Assembly (NCBI GenBank): GCA_010909165.1
Contig: MU008158.1
Location: 3,249,478-3,313,477 of the forward strand
Reading direction: 5' to 3'
Length of the DNA stretch: 64,000 nt
Source of the DNA: Anthoceros angustus
Taxonomy: Eukaryota; Streptophyta; Anthocerotopsida; Anthocerotales; Anthocerotaceae
A program made the position numbers and the translations under genes. This document shows, piece by piece, positions 30,851 to 46,500 of this stretch; the stretch's first letter is position 1; each line of letters starts with the position of its first letter. The notes under the pieces were generated by a model. It ran no database searches. It worked only from the letters and a program-made list of their open reading frames with translations, and was not told the DNA's origin.

Positions 30851-33140
30851 TCAATCCACTTGTTGGGCAGCCACTGCCGCGCCTACCGGGCGCCACGCAG
30901 CCGAGGGCCTTGCAACCACGATTTCTTCCTCAGGGAACAGGGCCTTGATAATTCCGGGAGTCCTCAAAATTCTCCGTCCAGTCATCAGGGGGTACACGTC
31001 CTCCAGAAAGTAATATGCGTGTCCAGCAACCATGCCCTGCAAAATCCCCTTACGAAACTGCATTTAGTGGTGAGACCGGAGAGAGGTGCAAGTTTGCATG
31101 CCACTTCGTAGAGAAAGAAGAAACACTGGCTCACCAGGAGATCAACCCATGGTTTGCTGCCAACCATGATCGAGAAGCCCAAGAGAACCTGCACGAAGCC
31201 CACACAATGAGTCACGACAATGAGGATTCAGCCAACACTGAGCTAATTGAACATGGAATGCTGCTGATAGACTTAAGTCCTGACGGCACAGCATTGTGAG
31301 AGAAGGCACACTAACCCATGGAAGGTAAGGTGCTGTGAAACTGAAGAGACCAAGGAAACTCATCTGGACATGAGGATTGCGCTTGCTCCATACGTACACC
31401 TGTCGAAGAAGCAACCAAAGCTTCAGACTCACTCACTCGCATTTTCGCAAGTATACTGTAAACAAGCCAGGACCAAGACCTCAACTGCTGAAGAGCAACC
31501 ACGTACCATCATAAATGTGAGGGAGTTGCTCAAGAACACAATTCTGGCAAAATGAGAAAACCATGGAAGTGCACATCCCCCAACCACCATGAAAGTCAAC
31601 AAGGTGGCTCCGAAGAGAAGCATGAAGAAGAAGTCTGCTGTTCGCCCTCGAAAAGAGGTTTCCTCAAGAAGCTTGCAATATCGTGCAAGGAAGAACATGT
31701 GAAAGAGGAAATCCAGGTCTGTAGCACAAGCGGATTACGATGAGGCGCTACGGGGAGAACAGCACAGCATCAGGGTACCTACTCCAGAGGTCTGGATCTC
31801 TGAGCAAACCACTCGGTATGCGGGTATATGCCAAAGAAAAACTAGGTATAGAGGAGACAAACAGACCAACGAACGTGACTGGTTACCAGAGATTCTGACA
31901 AGACTGCAATGCCCCAGGCCTTCCAAAATAGCGTGTCACACCGATACTTACCAAGCCCTCCAAAGTAGAAAAAGTTTGTCACAAGTCTCCAAACTTCATA
32001 TTGCTTCACAACAAGCGTGGGATTCAAGTATAATTGAAGAAAGGAAATGACCTGCAACACGCTGCAGATTAGTAAACAATTAAGCAGAAGGGAGGCCATG
32101 CAGCATATTTCAACATCCATCTTAGGTATGAACTGAAGTAGAGTGAGGAAAACCACCACACACGGAACAAAACTAGAAACCCATGCTGTCTGAGGGGGAA
32201 TCTGTCAAGAGGCATCTGCTGCAATTCAGCGCAGTTATGAGCGAGCTGCGAGCCACTAGCCATGAGGTTCCTGGTGGCCACCGTGTTGCTAAGCTTACGT
32301 CCATCCTACGCTCAGTTTGTGCTTTCTGTTGTTCACTTAGAGAGAGTGACTATGAATTCTTTGAGAGAGAAGTTGCTCATAGAGGAGATAAGCATGCAGC
32401 AAACTTCCGCTAAGGAAGGAGGTTTACACGCTCGGACCTACAAAGCTCAGAAAAAAGGGTCTAAGCCTACTGATGGTAGTGCCGCTCGTGATGCAGCTCT
32501 CACACCCTGCGCAGAAGACTGCGACGGGCAAACAATGTGACGCGACAGCAGCCATTAGATACTTTTTGGCAGTGGGCACCTGAAAATTGATGCCCACTCT
32601 GGCTTTGCCTAGATGGCAACACTAGCAGTGGAGGTCCACTGGTCCCATCTACCAGCGGAGCTCCTTTGATTCTAGCCCGAGCCACCAGCTTGCACCACAA
32701 GGGAAAAAATAATCGAAGACCTCATCAGCTAGAGAAAAAAAAACATTTGGCAACGCTGGCGCAACAATAGGCTAACAATTGGGAGAAGTTTCTAGCGCCC
32801 CAGCCCGACTCCGAACCGACACATGCAATACAGAAACATCAGAACCAGACAGTCCTCAGCAACTCCCCACCTATGATGCCAAAGCCAAATCCATCCAAGC
32901 AAGGGAGCCGAAACCAGTGTCACTATCAACAAACGAGGAGACCTGCAAAGCAGAACCGCCGCGTTGCTCTGTTCTACTCCACGATCGCACAGCCCGTGAA
33001 TTGATGCAAACACACGTGTCTGAAGGGCAAGGGGAACCTACCTCAAGAGCACATCCTGCCGATGTTAGCACAGACAACGTCAAGTAGGAGCGAGTGATGA
33101 TGGGCATCTGCTTGTACCAATCCTCCACCATCTGCGCCAT
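30851..33140 (-). CDS. Derlin (ER-associated degradation rhomboid pseudoprotease), 244 aa
   Basis: Complete gene in six exons on the minus strand: 33140-33042, 32051-31952, 31718-31507, 31399-31316, 31188-31135 and 31036-30851, joining to 735 bases. Derlins are multi-pass ER membrane proteins that help retrotranslocate misfolded proteins to p97. Motifs: start [100 protein letters not shown] and the GxxxG-containing [13 protein letters not shown]. The length equals that of plant derlin-1. Intron 1 is unusually long here (about 990 bases). At least three broken copies lie at 14.6-22 kb, all lacking exon 1. Confidence 0.94.
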
Positions 33141-33892
33141 AGCGTAGCACGCCTCAGCCCTGCTTCAGAATGCTCTTCAACAGAGGCCAGGAATTGCGTC
33201 ACAGTCCCTCGGCTGCACCCAGTGTGCTTCCCTCCGCAAATACTAAATCAGCCTCGCTGCACCAGCTGAAGCTCTTTCCACCACGGGAGCGGGAGTCAAG
33301 CCTATTCTGCTTGACCCACCGCCAACAGTGCCACCGATCGGGCGCAGAGAAGCTACTGCGATTCAGCTGCCAATTTCCTGCACACGGCAACACATTCAAG
33401 ACGCATGACAGCGTCCAGGAGCAGCCAGCTACCTATCTGATATAGGGCAGGTGGGACTCGGATCGTGGAGGTGGCCGCTCTTCATGCAATAACTAACCAG
33501 CCCCAGCTAATTTTTTGTCCCAATCATGAATACATACATCATATGTATGTAGTTAGAATGTAGAATCCGATCCTCCATGCTTGGTTGTTTTATGACTTTG
33601 TTTCGATCTTCTTATTTTCTATGTCCATACTTGTATAGGTAAAAATATCTGATAATAATGATATTTACTAGGGATACGGAATGGTAAGCACACAGTCCGT
33701 CACTAGTTTCTTGGTCATTATCTATATATTTTAATTATAATCTAAAGTATTTGATACCAAAAAACAATTGTGGATATGGGATTGATAGATAGTGCTTTAG
33801 ATGAATTAGAGTTGAATGTAGAAATAGGTATGAGAAGCTTACAACTTCTCTTTCCGTATCTTTAAGGTCCCACCTAAACACGACTAAGTAGA

Positions 33893-34110
33893 AGACGAAG
33901 AAGAAGAATTTTATTTAAGTCCACTAAAGATGGATTTCCGTCATGGGACTTGGTACTTAACAACTTGTACCATGGTGTGCCTAAGCTACTTGCACTAAGG
34001 CCATCCACTCCCTTTAGGCACCCCATCTAAGTACCGATCTAAGCTCATGATGCTTAATCACGACGTTCTTATAAATGTGTGTCCATTTGGCCTAAGCCAT
34101 TTGGACACAC
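33893..34110 (+). repeat. Dispersed repeat, copy 1
   Basis: Starts GAAGAAGAAGAATTTTATTT and includes GGATTTCCGTCATGGGACTT, CTAAGCTACTTGCAC and TTATAAATGTGTGTCCATTT. The same sequence recurs at 34664-34945. It has internal short inverted words (GGTACTTAACAACTTGTACC) but no coding capacity. Confidence 0.85.
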
Positions 34111-34663
34111 ATTCCAAATGAGTAGGTTTCAACAGGCCCACGAAGTTCCGCTGCTCGTTGTGCTCGTCGACCTCAAAGATAGAAATTGGCTGTGGCTTGT
34201 AGTCACTCAGCTCTGCATGGTTATCAACCAACTGAACAATCTCAAGCCGACTTCAGGTATCACCCATGTAAAGAAAAGAAAAGATTTAAATAGAACAATT
34301 TATGCCTGAGGGTGGTGGCAAGAAAGTAGACTAAAACCATATCCATTTTTGGTGTAGGATGGCAGCTTTGTTTTAGGTGTTAGGTACAAAAAAATACGTT
34401 AAAATTTACTTGACCTTGATATCTACTATACTATCAAATATGAATAAAATTATACCCAAACATATGATGAGAAGCAAAGAAAAAATCAAAACTGTTAGGT
34501 GTTAGGTGTTGTGCATGATAGATGTGCACCCCATAGAAAAACAAAAATTATTTTGCTCACTCCACGATGGGGGTGTGTGTGTGTGTGTGGGGCATAATAT
34601 TTACTTATGCAAGCTTTGATAAACTTGTGAAAATCCTTTTGCGTGATACGAGCTAGAGAGCCA

Positions 34664-34945
34664 TGAAGAAGAAGAAGAATTTTATTTAAGTCCACTAAGG
34701 ACGGATTTCCGTCATGGGACTTGGTACTTAACAACTTGTACCATGGTTGCCTAAGCTACTTGCACCAAGGGCATCCATTCCCTTTAGGCACCCTATCTAA
34801 GTACCGATCCATGGTTGCCTAAGCTACTTGCACCAAGGGCATCCATTCCCTTTAGGCACCCTATCTAAGTACCCATCCAAGCTCAGGATGCTTAATCACG
34901 GCGTTCTTATAAATGTGTGTCCATTTGGCCTAGGCCGTTTGGCCA
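34664..34945 (+). repeat. Dispersed repeat, copy 2, with internal 68-bp tandem duplication
   Basis: Homologous to 33893-34110. The 68-bp segment 34741-34808 (CCATGGTTGCCTAAGCTACT and on) is repeated at 34809-34876, so this copy is longer. Confidence 0.88.
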
Positions 34946-35250
34946 TGGGTGTAGGTCTACAGAAGCAACTAGAGACACACCTTGGCGTTTTTGGGTAACA
35001 GTGGGTAAGAAGGGGTCTGGTGAAGTAGGACTGCACACTGCACGTAATCTGAGGATCTGAAGGGTGCCCCCACTTTGTGCGTAATGTGAGCCAATGGGAG
35101 TGCACGGAGGCGAGATCCGGGTGCAGCGGGCAGCGTTATCGGCATCTGACGGCTCAGGCTCCACGGTGTGGGACGCTGTGATGAGAGTGTCAGGGAGACC
35201 TGCTGCCTTGCTCGCCCGCGTCTCGTCTCGTCAGGCGCTGTTCGGCTGAG

Positions 35251-36965
<1,715 letters not shown>

Positions 36966-37584
36966 ATCCGTCCCCCCTCCCACTGTCCCTCTCAGTTCAC
37001 AGCCGGCCAGGGCAAGGCAAAGCAGCCTCTCAGCTTCCTCTACCTCTACTACTAGCCATCCAGTTTTGTGTCAGCGAGTAGAGGCTGATGTGTTTGCCCT
37101 TTTCCTGAGTCACCTGATGATAACCATACTAGGTAGTATACATCCCACCAGGCAATAGTGTAGATCTAAATGCTCTGTGAGACCATCGTCGGTGTGAATC
37201 AGGAAGGGAGAGGGCACCACCTACATGTATTTGCAGCCTCTCACAATTTCACTAATACAAAAGCCTACATACCTGATCGCGATTCCTCTTTCCTTTTGAA
37301 CCTCTCCTGTTATCCAACCTTGTGCACGTCGACTGTTCCAAGTCCACTTGTCCATCCCTAGTGCAGCGCCAGATACGGGTTTCGCCCGCATGGCCGAAAG
37401 GTGTGCGCCGCTCTGCACGCTGGAAGTTGGGAGTTCCGCCAGCGGCGGAACTCTGGTTGGTCTCAGTTCTCCCGTGGCCTTGGCGTGGGCGTTTCCAGAT
37501 GTGCGGCTGGGCGAATCGAGGAGCTTTCAGCTTCCTTCCAGCCGAAGCAATAGCAGTGGCAGCAGCAGCAACAGCAGCAGCAAG
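36966..37584. other. Intergenic, POR to SHRUBBY/VPS13-like gene
   Basis: About 620 bases with the POR 3' UTR and the leader of the next gene. An AGC-rich tract (37545-37583) directly precedes the chosen start codon. The frame is open upstream to at least 37348, so a longer N-terminus cannot be excluded. Confidence 0.5.
37545..37583 (+). repeat. AGC trinucleotide tract in the 5' leader
   Basis: Imperfect (AGC)n, mostly AGCAGCAGCAACAGCAGC, ending one base before the VPS13-like ATG. If translated it would add a Ser/Asn run. Confidence 0.85.
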
Positions 37585-40500
37585 ATGGGAATCCGGGACT
37601 CCGTCCGAGAGCGAGTTGACAAGCTTGCATCCTCTCTGCTCAGCGGCTGGGTTGCGGGCAATGTGGAGACTGCGTGCGATTTGAATCTGAGGGGGGCGGG
37701 CCTGGAGCTCCAGCATCTGGTGTTCGACGTTGGGAAAATCAATTCTGCTGCCATGGGAACCAGTACCCTGCTTCTGCTGAACGCCACAGTGGACAGCTTG
37801 CAGCTGCAATTCAGTCCTTGGCACGCGCCTGTTGCGACTCTGGTGGTGCGGGGCTTGCATCTCGTGCTGCGGCCCAGGTAATAGGGATATGTACCGTCAT
37901 TTTGACATGCGCAGCTTGGGAAGGAAGAAGGTTGTAGAGTGATTGTGTGTTCGGAAATGTAGACCGGCGGACGATGCGTGGTGGCAAGCAAGACCTCGCT
38001 TGTCAGAGCAGCAGGAACGTGATGCAGCCTTGGCTGCACTTGACCCTCAGGTCAGCAAAATTTCAGTGGCAGTGTTGTTTGCGTGTACACTGGAGACTAT
38101 GTTTCTAAAACTTTTGGTTATCGACCTGAGCTGGCAGGGGGCTGGCGCACACGCTGCAGCTCAAAAGCTTGCTGTGCCCGACCACGCCACCACATTTCTT
38201 TCCTCGTTCCTGGCAAGTTTTGCTCTCTCTTCCCTCAGAATTGAGTTCCAACACTGTTCCCTTGACTTGGTCACTCATCCTCGCGATGGATTCCTTCATT
38301 GTGGCTCCATCTCACTGCAAAGCCTGGTGCTGGAAGAGGGCTTTACTAACAGGGTGGGAGGAGCAGGGGGTCTAATTGGAGCAGCTGCCGCAGCGCTGTT
38401 TGGCTTGTGGAGTGATTCCAGAAAGAAATGTTGCAAAGTTAAAGGGCTGGGCCTTCGTGTCAGGAACGTGAAGTCAGAGAATGCTCACCCTCCAGCGGGT
38501 GGCAGCTCTGTACTGGCTCACAACTCTGATCAAGATGCACCATCAGACGCAGGGGCAATGCACCAGGATAGTGATGCACTAAGTGGTGATAGCCCTTGTA
38601 TGCTGCAGTTTCAACTCATTTTGATCATCCTGGAGTTTGATAGGGTGCAGCTGAAATGTGTGGAGTTTGATGCTCCCTCTGCTTCCCTGGGTATGGATAC
38701 CAGAGATCTAGTGGCAGTGACGGCCCTTGTTTCACAACTGCAGGGCCCTGATGAAAGTGAGTCGTCTGGGTTAGGCTCTTCACACATCAAGCAGGTTGCA
38801 ATTCCGCTGCAGTCAAGGACTTCTTCAGAGCTGTGGCGACTTGGGTTTGAACGGGCCTTGGCAAAGTCATCCAGAAGAAGGCAGCTTGCGCAAACAATAG
38901 TAGGTGGTATGCGCAGGCGTCGATATTCTTCCCTGTACAGGACATGGCTCATGGAGATCGGGTGGGGCCAGAGAAAGGGCATATCTAACACTACAACTAT
39001 GAAAGCAAGAAGCAAGCAGGAGGTGCAAAACCTCAATAAGTTGCAAAGCCAACTTGAAGAGATGGAAAGAGACCTCCCAATCGAAGCTGTTGCTTTGGCA
39101 AGACGAGCAGCCCGATGTAGTGCAGCTGCAGCTCAACTGGACAGGGAAATCCATGCTGCAGAGAAGGAATTAGGAGATGCAAGGGGAGCTGTCTGGTCAG
39201 TTGTTAGGGAGGGCGTTTCTTATGTCAAGCAGGCGGTGATTCATTTCATTCATGTTGTTCTAGCAGCTGTGCTTCATGTTAAGCTGCCCCCATTTGTCTG
39301 GCAGAGGCTGCAAGGCATGCTAGAACGAGTATGTGTCCCATCTAGAGCCAGTGATATCAGTGAGCAGGGTGTAAGCCCATCCTCATCTTTAGAGGTGGAA
39401 AACCCTCTGGAGAGCACCTCTCCTATGCATAGTCAACTTGCTGATGAGGATGCGCAAGGGGTTTTTGTGAGGAGTTGGCAGGTTGCTTACAAAGCACACA
39501 TTGGAAGCAGCTGTTTTACGCTTGCATCTGCTGCAAGTGACAGATTGTTTGAGGCAGGGGGCCTCCTCAACGAGTCTGGAGACAAAATAATGCCCACAGA
39601 AACGATGATGCCTGCAGTTAGGGTTGTATTCCAGCAATTTTCCTTTGCCTATGGTTCTGATTTGCATGCGAAGGGGGCAAGCATTGCTTGTGGTAGTTTG
39701 CAAGGTGAGATTCTGTCTGTTATACCAGGGCAAGTACCTGACGTGCATTACCAGGATTGGCAAGCTCTGGAGGGCCATGAAGACATTGCATACGGTGGGA
39801 AACACTCGGCCAAAATAGCTGACAGTATCACCATTCTATCTTCAACTCAAGCTGAGAGTACCCAACGTGAATTTGAGGGAGATAGTCGATTCAATGAAAT
39901 GCTTCTCGGGTCCATGCGAAGCAAGCATAAGTTGTGGGTGGATCATGAGGTGGCAATGTGGATCAGTAGGGATTGGAGTAGTCTAAATATAGAGCAAGCT
40001 CGATCGTCTGGCTGTGAACAAGTAATGACCAGCAAGTCCTCTTTTCCTGATGTACAGAGACCGTTTCTCATTGCAGAGTTTGAGACTTGTCAACCGGGAA
40101 AATGTCCTGGAGAGACACCCAACGGTGTGATCTGCTGTATGGTGGATATGGGTAGGCTAGAATGCTCTCTAAAATCTTCTTATTTCACCCGGCTGAACCC
40201 TCTAGTGGTTCAGTTTGCCCAGGCTGTTAGTCTGTCAAGGTCTGATTGTGTCAGTGAAGCAGGAGAAGTACAGGACCAAGCAAGGGACTCTACTGTCACT
40301 CTGACATTCCATGAAGCGTGGGATCACTACAGCGCCATGTGTCTGAGCATATCTAGATATTATTCATTGAATTACGTCCCTGCAACCAACTTTTTGTGCT
40401 CCATGGTAATTCAATGTCCACAACTTAAGTTGTCAGCCTCAGCTTTTGATGTGAATAGCGATTTCTCTTCTGAAGGTGATTATGGGAATGTTAGTATGTC

Positions 40501-43500
40501 TGGCAGTAGGAGGGAGGTGTCTCTGGTGCTGGATCTAGGACACCTGGATGTTCTTACTACTCCAGCCCATATGACAGAAGACTTGCAAGAGATGCAACAG
40601 CTGCAAGGACCGGGGAGCTCAGGTAGCCCTTTGGCTCAGGCTGTGAGGAATAAGGAGTGGCTTACAGTGCCTCCTGTACCATCTCTGGCACATGAAACAG
40701 TGGAGGCATCTCCTGAGAAGGAAACGATGGGGAACAATGTGTTGGTGCGAATCCGGCATATTCTGCTAATGATTGACACTGAAGAGCCAGGTCAAGCTGG
40801 ATTCCCTGTTCTTGGTCCAGTTTCGTTAGTGCTCACCTCATCTTTATGCAGGTAGCTGTCACCTGCATTAATCCTGCAAGGCTGTTTGTTATGATAAGCC
40901 TCATTTGTTTAAGAAGTAAGGCGCCCGTTGCTCTTGTGTGCAGGAACGAACTCAGTTCACTTTTTAGCAAAACAACGGTTGCTTCTGCTGGCTTTTGCGG
41001 GGAGGTCTCAGAACTTACTGTCCATGCATATGTTTCCGAAATGCTAGCCATCTCGCAGGTAAGTGGTGGTGTCCCAAAGTTTTCATTCTACACAACAAAA
41101 ACTGCATTGGTGGTACCGTTTGTCAACTTTCAGCTGTGATGCCAGCAGCCTTCATTCTTTCTGCAGGTACTTACTTCGTTTCGCGAGGCGCTCAGGCCAT
41201 TTTCAAGGGCTGAACGTGCAGGGGATTCTGCTGAAGTCTTACCTGCGGAACTAGCATCTTTTCTGGAAGAGCTTGAAGGGCCGGACATCACCCAGTCACA
41301 AGAGGGGAGGAAATCAAGGCAAAATGCACAGTTGATGCAGGGCCCAGCTATACCAGAGGCATCAGCATTTGCGCTCTCCCTTGACTTGCACCTGTCAACT
41401 GTTCAAATTCTCTCAGGTGTGGAACGATGGGCGGCAAACCAGAACCAAAGTAAAAAGAAGAAGGATCGCCGTAGATCAGGAGGAGGGGATCAGAATGCAG
41501 AGGAGTTGGAGGGTGTATTAAGTGCATGGCTTCGTGCAGCAGAGATAGCTAGGATAGGAAACCTTGGTCACGTTTGTTTGCAGAATCTACAAACCTCTCT
41601 TCTCTTGGGAGATGGTTGCCAAGCATCTGTCCGTGCTAGTTGGGATCTTTTGCAATTCGTTACCATTGATCTGACGGAAGCCAAAGAGGAGCCCCATGCG
41701 CAAACAGAGCACAGAGTTTTTCATCCTGTTGTAGCAAGGCTTCAATCGGAGCTGGGGACCTCTGGTCTTGTGGTTGGTGACTTGGAGCTTGGTAGTTGTG
41801 ATTTATCTTTCACTGGTCCAGCCGCCCAAAGAGTCGATTCCATGAGTGGGGCTGGTGAGACAGTCACCGTTGATGGACTGTCTCCCCCACCTGATGATAA
41901 CAGTGACATTGTCATACATTTTGAGATTGGACGAACTTGTCTTACGAATGGATCTTCAAGGCCAATGACTGATAAAGCGGGTCAAGCAGCATCAGGACCG
42001 GATATTTTGTCTGTTCATGCAGTCCTGAGAAAGGATTTGAGAAGCATCGACACTGAGATAAAGGCAAGGAAGCTTACTCTGCTGCTTGAGATTCTCACAT
42101 TGAGGAACTTATAATGCTCTCATTTCTTTTCAATGCGGCTTGTCACCTGCTATCTGATAGGACACAACAATTTGTGCTGAACAGGGTGGCCTGATCCTTC
42201 TGGATACAGCAACACTAGTCTCTTTACTGGATTATACAACTAGTTACTGGGAGCTTATGAAGCAGACTTTAATGCAGCCCCTCCCCTCCAATGAAACTCC
42301 ATATATAAATGCAAGCGCAAATATACTCAGGAAGCATGAGCGGACAGCTGCAAGGACTCTAAGGTCAGCTTCTCTGTCATCAATGCGCTCACAGAAGTGG
42401 TCAGAACCAAGACCAAGACGTGTGTCTTCAGCTCCACCTATGTCCCACATACCAGTTGGGACTGAGAGTACGTGGAAGTGGGAAGGAATGGTCTGTTGCA
42501 ACATTGAGGAATTTTCTTTCATCCTTGCAAGAAGCGATACTACAGGTTGGCTTTTTGGACCACCTCTTGACACCTGAACTTGTCATGAGACTACCTCCTA
42601 CTAGATCACTCTAACATGCATGTTTTCTGTATGGCCAGGGTCTTTTGAAGGTTTGCTGTTCGAGCTGGATATGAGATCAAATGTCCAATCTAGTCTGCAG
42701 ATGAAGAACATTGTTGCTGATCTCAATCGGTTGATGATATGTGGCCTGCAAGCTTCACGGGCAGGATATTTGAATGGCGATAGCAAGATTGCCCGGACAC
42801 CGCAATTTGAATCTGGGCACAAAAGTTTGGAGTCCAGTCAAAGTTTTGGGTCCAGCTACAGTTTTGGGTCAATGAGCACTGGTGAGAGCTCATCTGGCGA
42901 CTTCCAAGTTGCAGCTTTACACTCTGACCAGAACAATCCAGCTCAAAGTACGGTAGAAGGAGCTGTCCCAGCTGCCAGCACCATTCTGGAACAGCTCAAA
43001 GTATCTTGTGTGCTTCAGAGTACCATTGTTGATGATGTCATGGAAGAAGAGAAATGGGGCTCTGCTTGGACAGGCACAACCTCCATTAGTGGCTTCGATA
43101 TAGCCATTACCACATCAGAAATTCAGGTGAGCTCTGTTTGATCTTATGAGAAATGTCATCTCACAAGCATGTGGATCATGTGCTGTGCAGTTCATTTACA
43201 GTCTTATGATGTTTAAGATGTTGTATCTGAACCTCAGCTATTGCGGTCGCTTCTGTCTCCCTCCTCCAACTTTCAAAGTGCTTCAAAGGAGTATGAGGCT
43301 GACTTGTCATTGGCCGCCCTGGTGGAGAGATCTGAGTCTACACTGAACCAGCATGACGTACCAGACGGTGAGAAAATGCTACCTGTTATTTTGGAAACTG
43401 AATCTGGCAACCACTGAACCACGGTCTTGTTCTCTGTTCCATTTTCCATGGATGTTAACTGATGGTTGCTGGCTGGGCGGTCTCCTCTCTCAGGAGCCAT

Positions 43501-46500
43501 AGTAGTAATCAAAGATGACGAGGAACATCTGTATCTCGCTGTGGAGGAAATTCCTACAAAAGAGGGGAACTACCATCTTATCTCAGTTATGCATTACTCC
43601 TTGGCTGGAGATAAAGCGCTATTCAAGGTGAGTACAGGACTGCAACTTATTCGGCTCTGAAAGGCTAGACATATTCTGTCACAAACGTGAACAGGATGAA
43701 TGGTGATGATTGTGGATTGCCTTTAGGCACGTAGCCTTTGGATCAGCCTGTCACGTTGAATTTGAAAGCTTTCTGGTATTACATTTCTCAAATCTTGTTT
43801 TTAACTTCTGATTGTCAGGTTAATTATCAAAACACGACCAAAGGACAGGATTGGTTCACCCTGTCCTCTCTGCATGCAAGATCGCCAGACGGTGAGCCTT
43901 TCAGGGTACACTGTCGTTCTGATTCCGGGTTGGCTGAAATCTCATCAACACATGAAGGCTCCTGGGAGCTTTGGCAGTTCGTTCCACACAAAAGTGGAAA
44001 AAATGAAGAAAGTGATACTTTTGATCGCTATAATTACATCACTAGGGATGTGGTGCACCTTGTGAATCAGAAAAGTAAAAGTGGGCTGGCCATAGTGGAT
44101 GGCATGCCAATGATTGTTACTAAGCCTGGGAATCCCTTCAAGATAAAGATAATTTCTCTTCTGAACGAGACTGGTCATGCAGAAACTAGCTCTGACAGGG
44201 ACATAGGAGTGTTACAGGAGAAAAGGCGAGAAGAGGCAGCCACTGGTGTTGTTGCTATTCCACAAGTCACTCTAGAATTTGAAAATATCAATATCACATT
44301 ACTGCATGAAGCAGGTGGTGGGATGCATCTTCTGCCTTTGGTCCGTGTGCGGTTGGAAAACATTCATGCACTAGCACAGGTGGGATCAAAGAAGACCAGA
44401 TTCATTAGCTGGTGCAACTTTCTTTTTGATTACTTCGAAGCCCAGAGCAGCCAGTGGTAAATTAAACCTTGTACTTACTATCTTTTGCTAGATTTTGATT
44501 TTGAGTGTGTCAGGCCTGTAGCTTGTTACTTGTTTCTTGTTCTTAGCCCTTTGTTTCACATGATTATGACATCATCAACCAAGATATCTTTTCCTGTATA
44601 ATGTTTTCTCTGCATGCATTGGCAGGGTCAGCATAACAAACCCAGTGGTTATTAGCTTCTTTTATCGGAAACGGGTAGGTCGAGATGGCTTGGCCGTGAC
44701 GGGATTCCAGAAGATACCAGTGTCTGTCTTCTGCTGTTTGAAAAAGGCACTTCCACTCTCCTCAGAATTCTGTAGTTCTGGAACCTTTTTCCAAAAATTG
44801 TGTTTTAAATGGACATCTTTGGCTGTGACTGCAGGTGGATATCACTGTCAGTGAGCAGGCACTGGATGCTTGCTTGTTTTTGATAGGAGTCCTTGACCTC
44901 GCTGGACCTTTTACAATACACCATTCGCCACTGTCTGCAAACCAGTGCAAGGTGCCTGTTGAAGATCGGCTGCTTAAAAACTCTTTTAACAGCAACTCTT
45001 GCTTGAATGGCTGAGTGCCCAACTAACAGAATGTTATTTTCAGGTTGCCAACCAACTAGGTGTAGACGTGCTCTGTAGGTTTGAGCAGTCAAAGGCAAGA
45101 ATCAGAGCTTGGGACAGTGGCAACTTCTTTATAAGGTCAGAAATCCTTTATCAATACAGCTGCTGAAGAAGTAGGCATTGAACTATAAAGTGCTTTTGGA
45201 CTCCTGAACAGGCACACATTGTCCCGGCGGGACCTAAGCTCAGCTACAACCACCTCTATGATTGACTTGTACCTTGAAAAATTAGGCGCAGCGGTATCTA
45301 CTCCTATACGGGTACCTCTAGAAAGGCCTGGAGTCATGGCACTGAGGACCCGTCTAAAAGTAGGAGACGGTAATGTCTTACGTATTTTTCCACTGTGTTG
45401 CTACTAAGGCTTTCAAGGTTGTTCTCATCAGAAGTTTGCTTGTTTACCAGAACAGATGTCGAGGCCCTCTTTGCTGATCATCTGTCTCTGTGGTTATTGG
45501 CATTTTTGTTGAGAACTCATACCCAACTCTGGCTCTCTCAGTAGTGAGTGTCCCTCATTTCATTTCCTGTTGGCAGGTAGAAAAGCACCAGGGCCAATCA
45601 TCGTGGTGGATGTAACTAGACAGAGCGAGGTGAGTCAATACTGAGTTTGAGGGGCACATGATACTCCAATTTTGAACAGATCCCTCAACTGTTATGTCTG
45701 GTTTCGTTTTGCAGGAAGGTGTTGTTTTGACCATATCATCCATGATCCGGATACGAAATGCAAGTGGTTGTTCATTGGAACTGCGATGTAGAAGACCAAA
45801 TCAAGGGGAGGGAGGTGCAGTGGTCACACTCGAAGACGGTGATGTTATAGATGACGCCACAGGGTCTTTTGATGCTCTAACAATGCAAGGAGAATATCGG
45901 AAAGCGTTGTCTTCATTTACTGTGGGTAAGTCTTTGCACCATCTTTCAACTCGAGTGTAAGTTGCCATCTTTGAGGGAAACTTTTACATATATTTTCCTT
46001 GAATACACAGGAAACTTTGTACTTTCTATTCGACCAGCATCTGTCCATTTTGCCCCGTCCGAGGACACCAGTTCCACAGGACACAGGTCTTCGTATGATT
46101 GGTCAGATGATGTAAAGGGTGCCAAGGCTGAACGGGTGTCAGGGTTGTTTGAAAAGCTGCATTACAACTTGAAGAAGTCGATGAAGGGGCTGAACTTTGA
46201 ATCCTCTTTTCAGTCCTCTTTTGCTACAGTAATCTGTCCAAGTACGGCGAGTGCAGCAGGATCTGACCACTTGAACAGGGATCTAGATTTACATTTCCTG
46301 GTTCGCAGGACTCTGAGGCAAATACCACTCGCTCTGTCAGACGTGGCCAAAACACAGCAGCAAAAGAAAGCTGTTTGGCATGAACAGCAGGAGCTGGTTC
46401 TGCTGCCAACAATTAGGCTACATAATTATCTTACAAATGATATAAGGGTTACATTGTTTGCGTCCCCAGCAGGTACCATGAAACACTTTATTTGTGTGTG

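Larger units (their letters stand above)
33141..35250. other. Intergenic, derlin to POR (divergent promoters)
   Basis: About 2.1 kb without a gene. It must hold the derlin promoter (minus) and that of the POR gene (plus). From 33500 it is AT-rich and contains a duplicated repeat family (listed) and a GT microsatellite at about 34569-34588. Confidence 0.55.

Noticed and set aside
32183-32540. Plus-strand frames inside derlin intron 1
   Set aside because: Short, without family match, and located in a large intron of the opposite strand.
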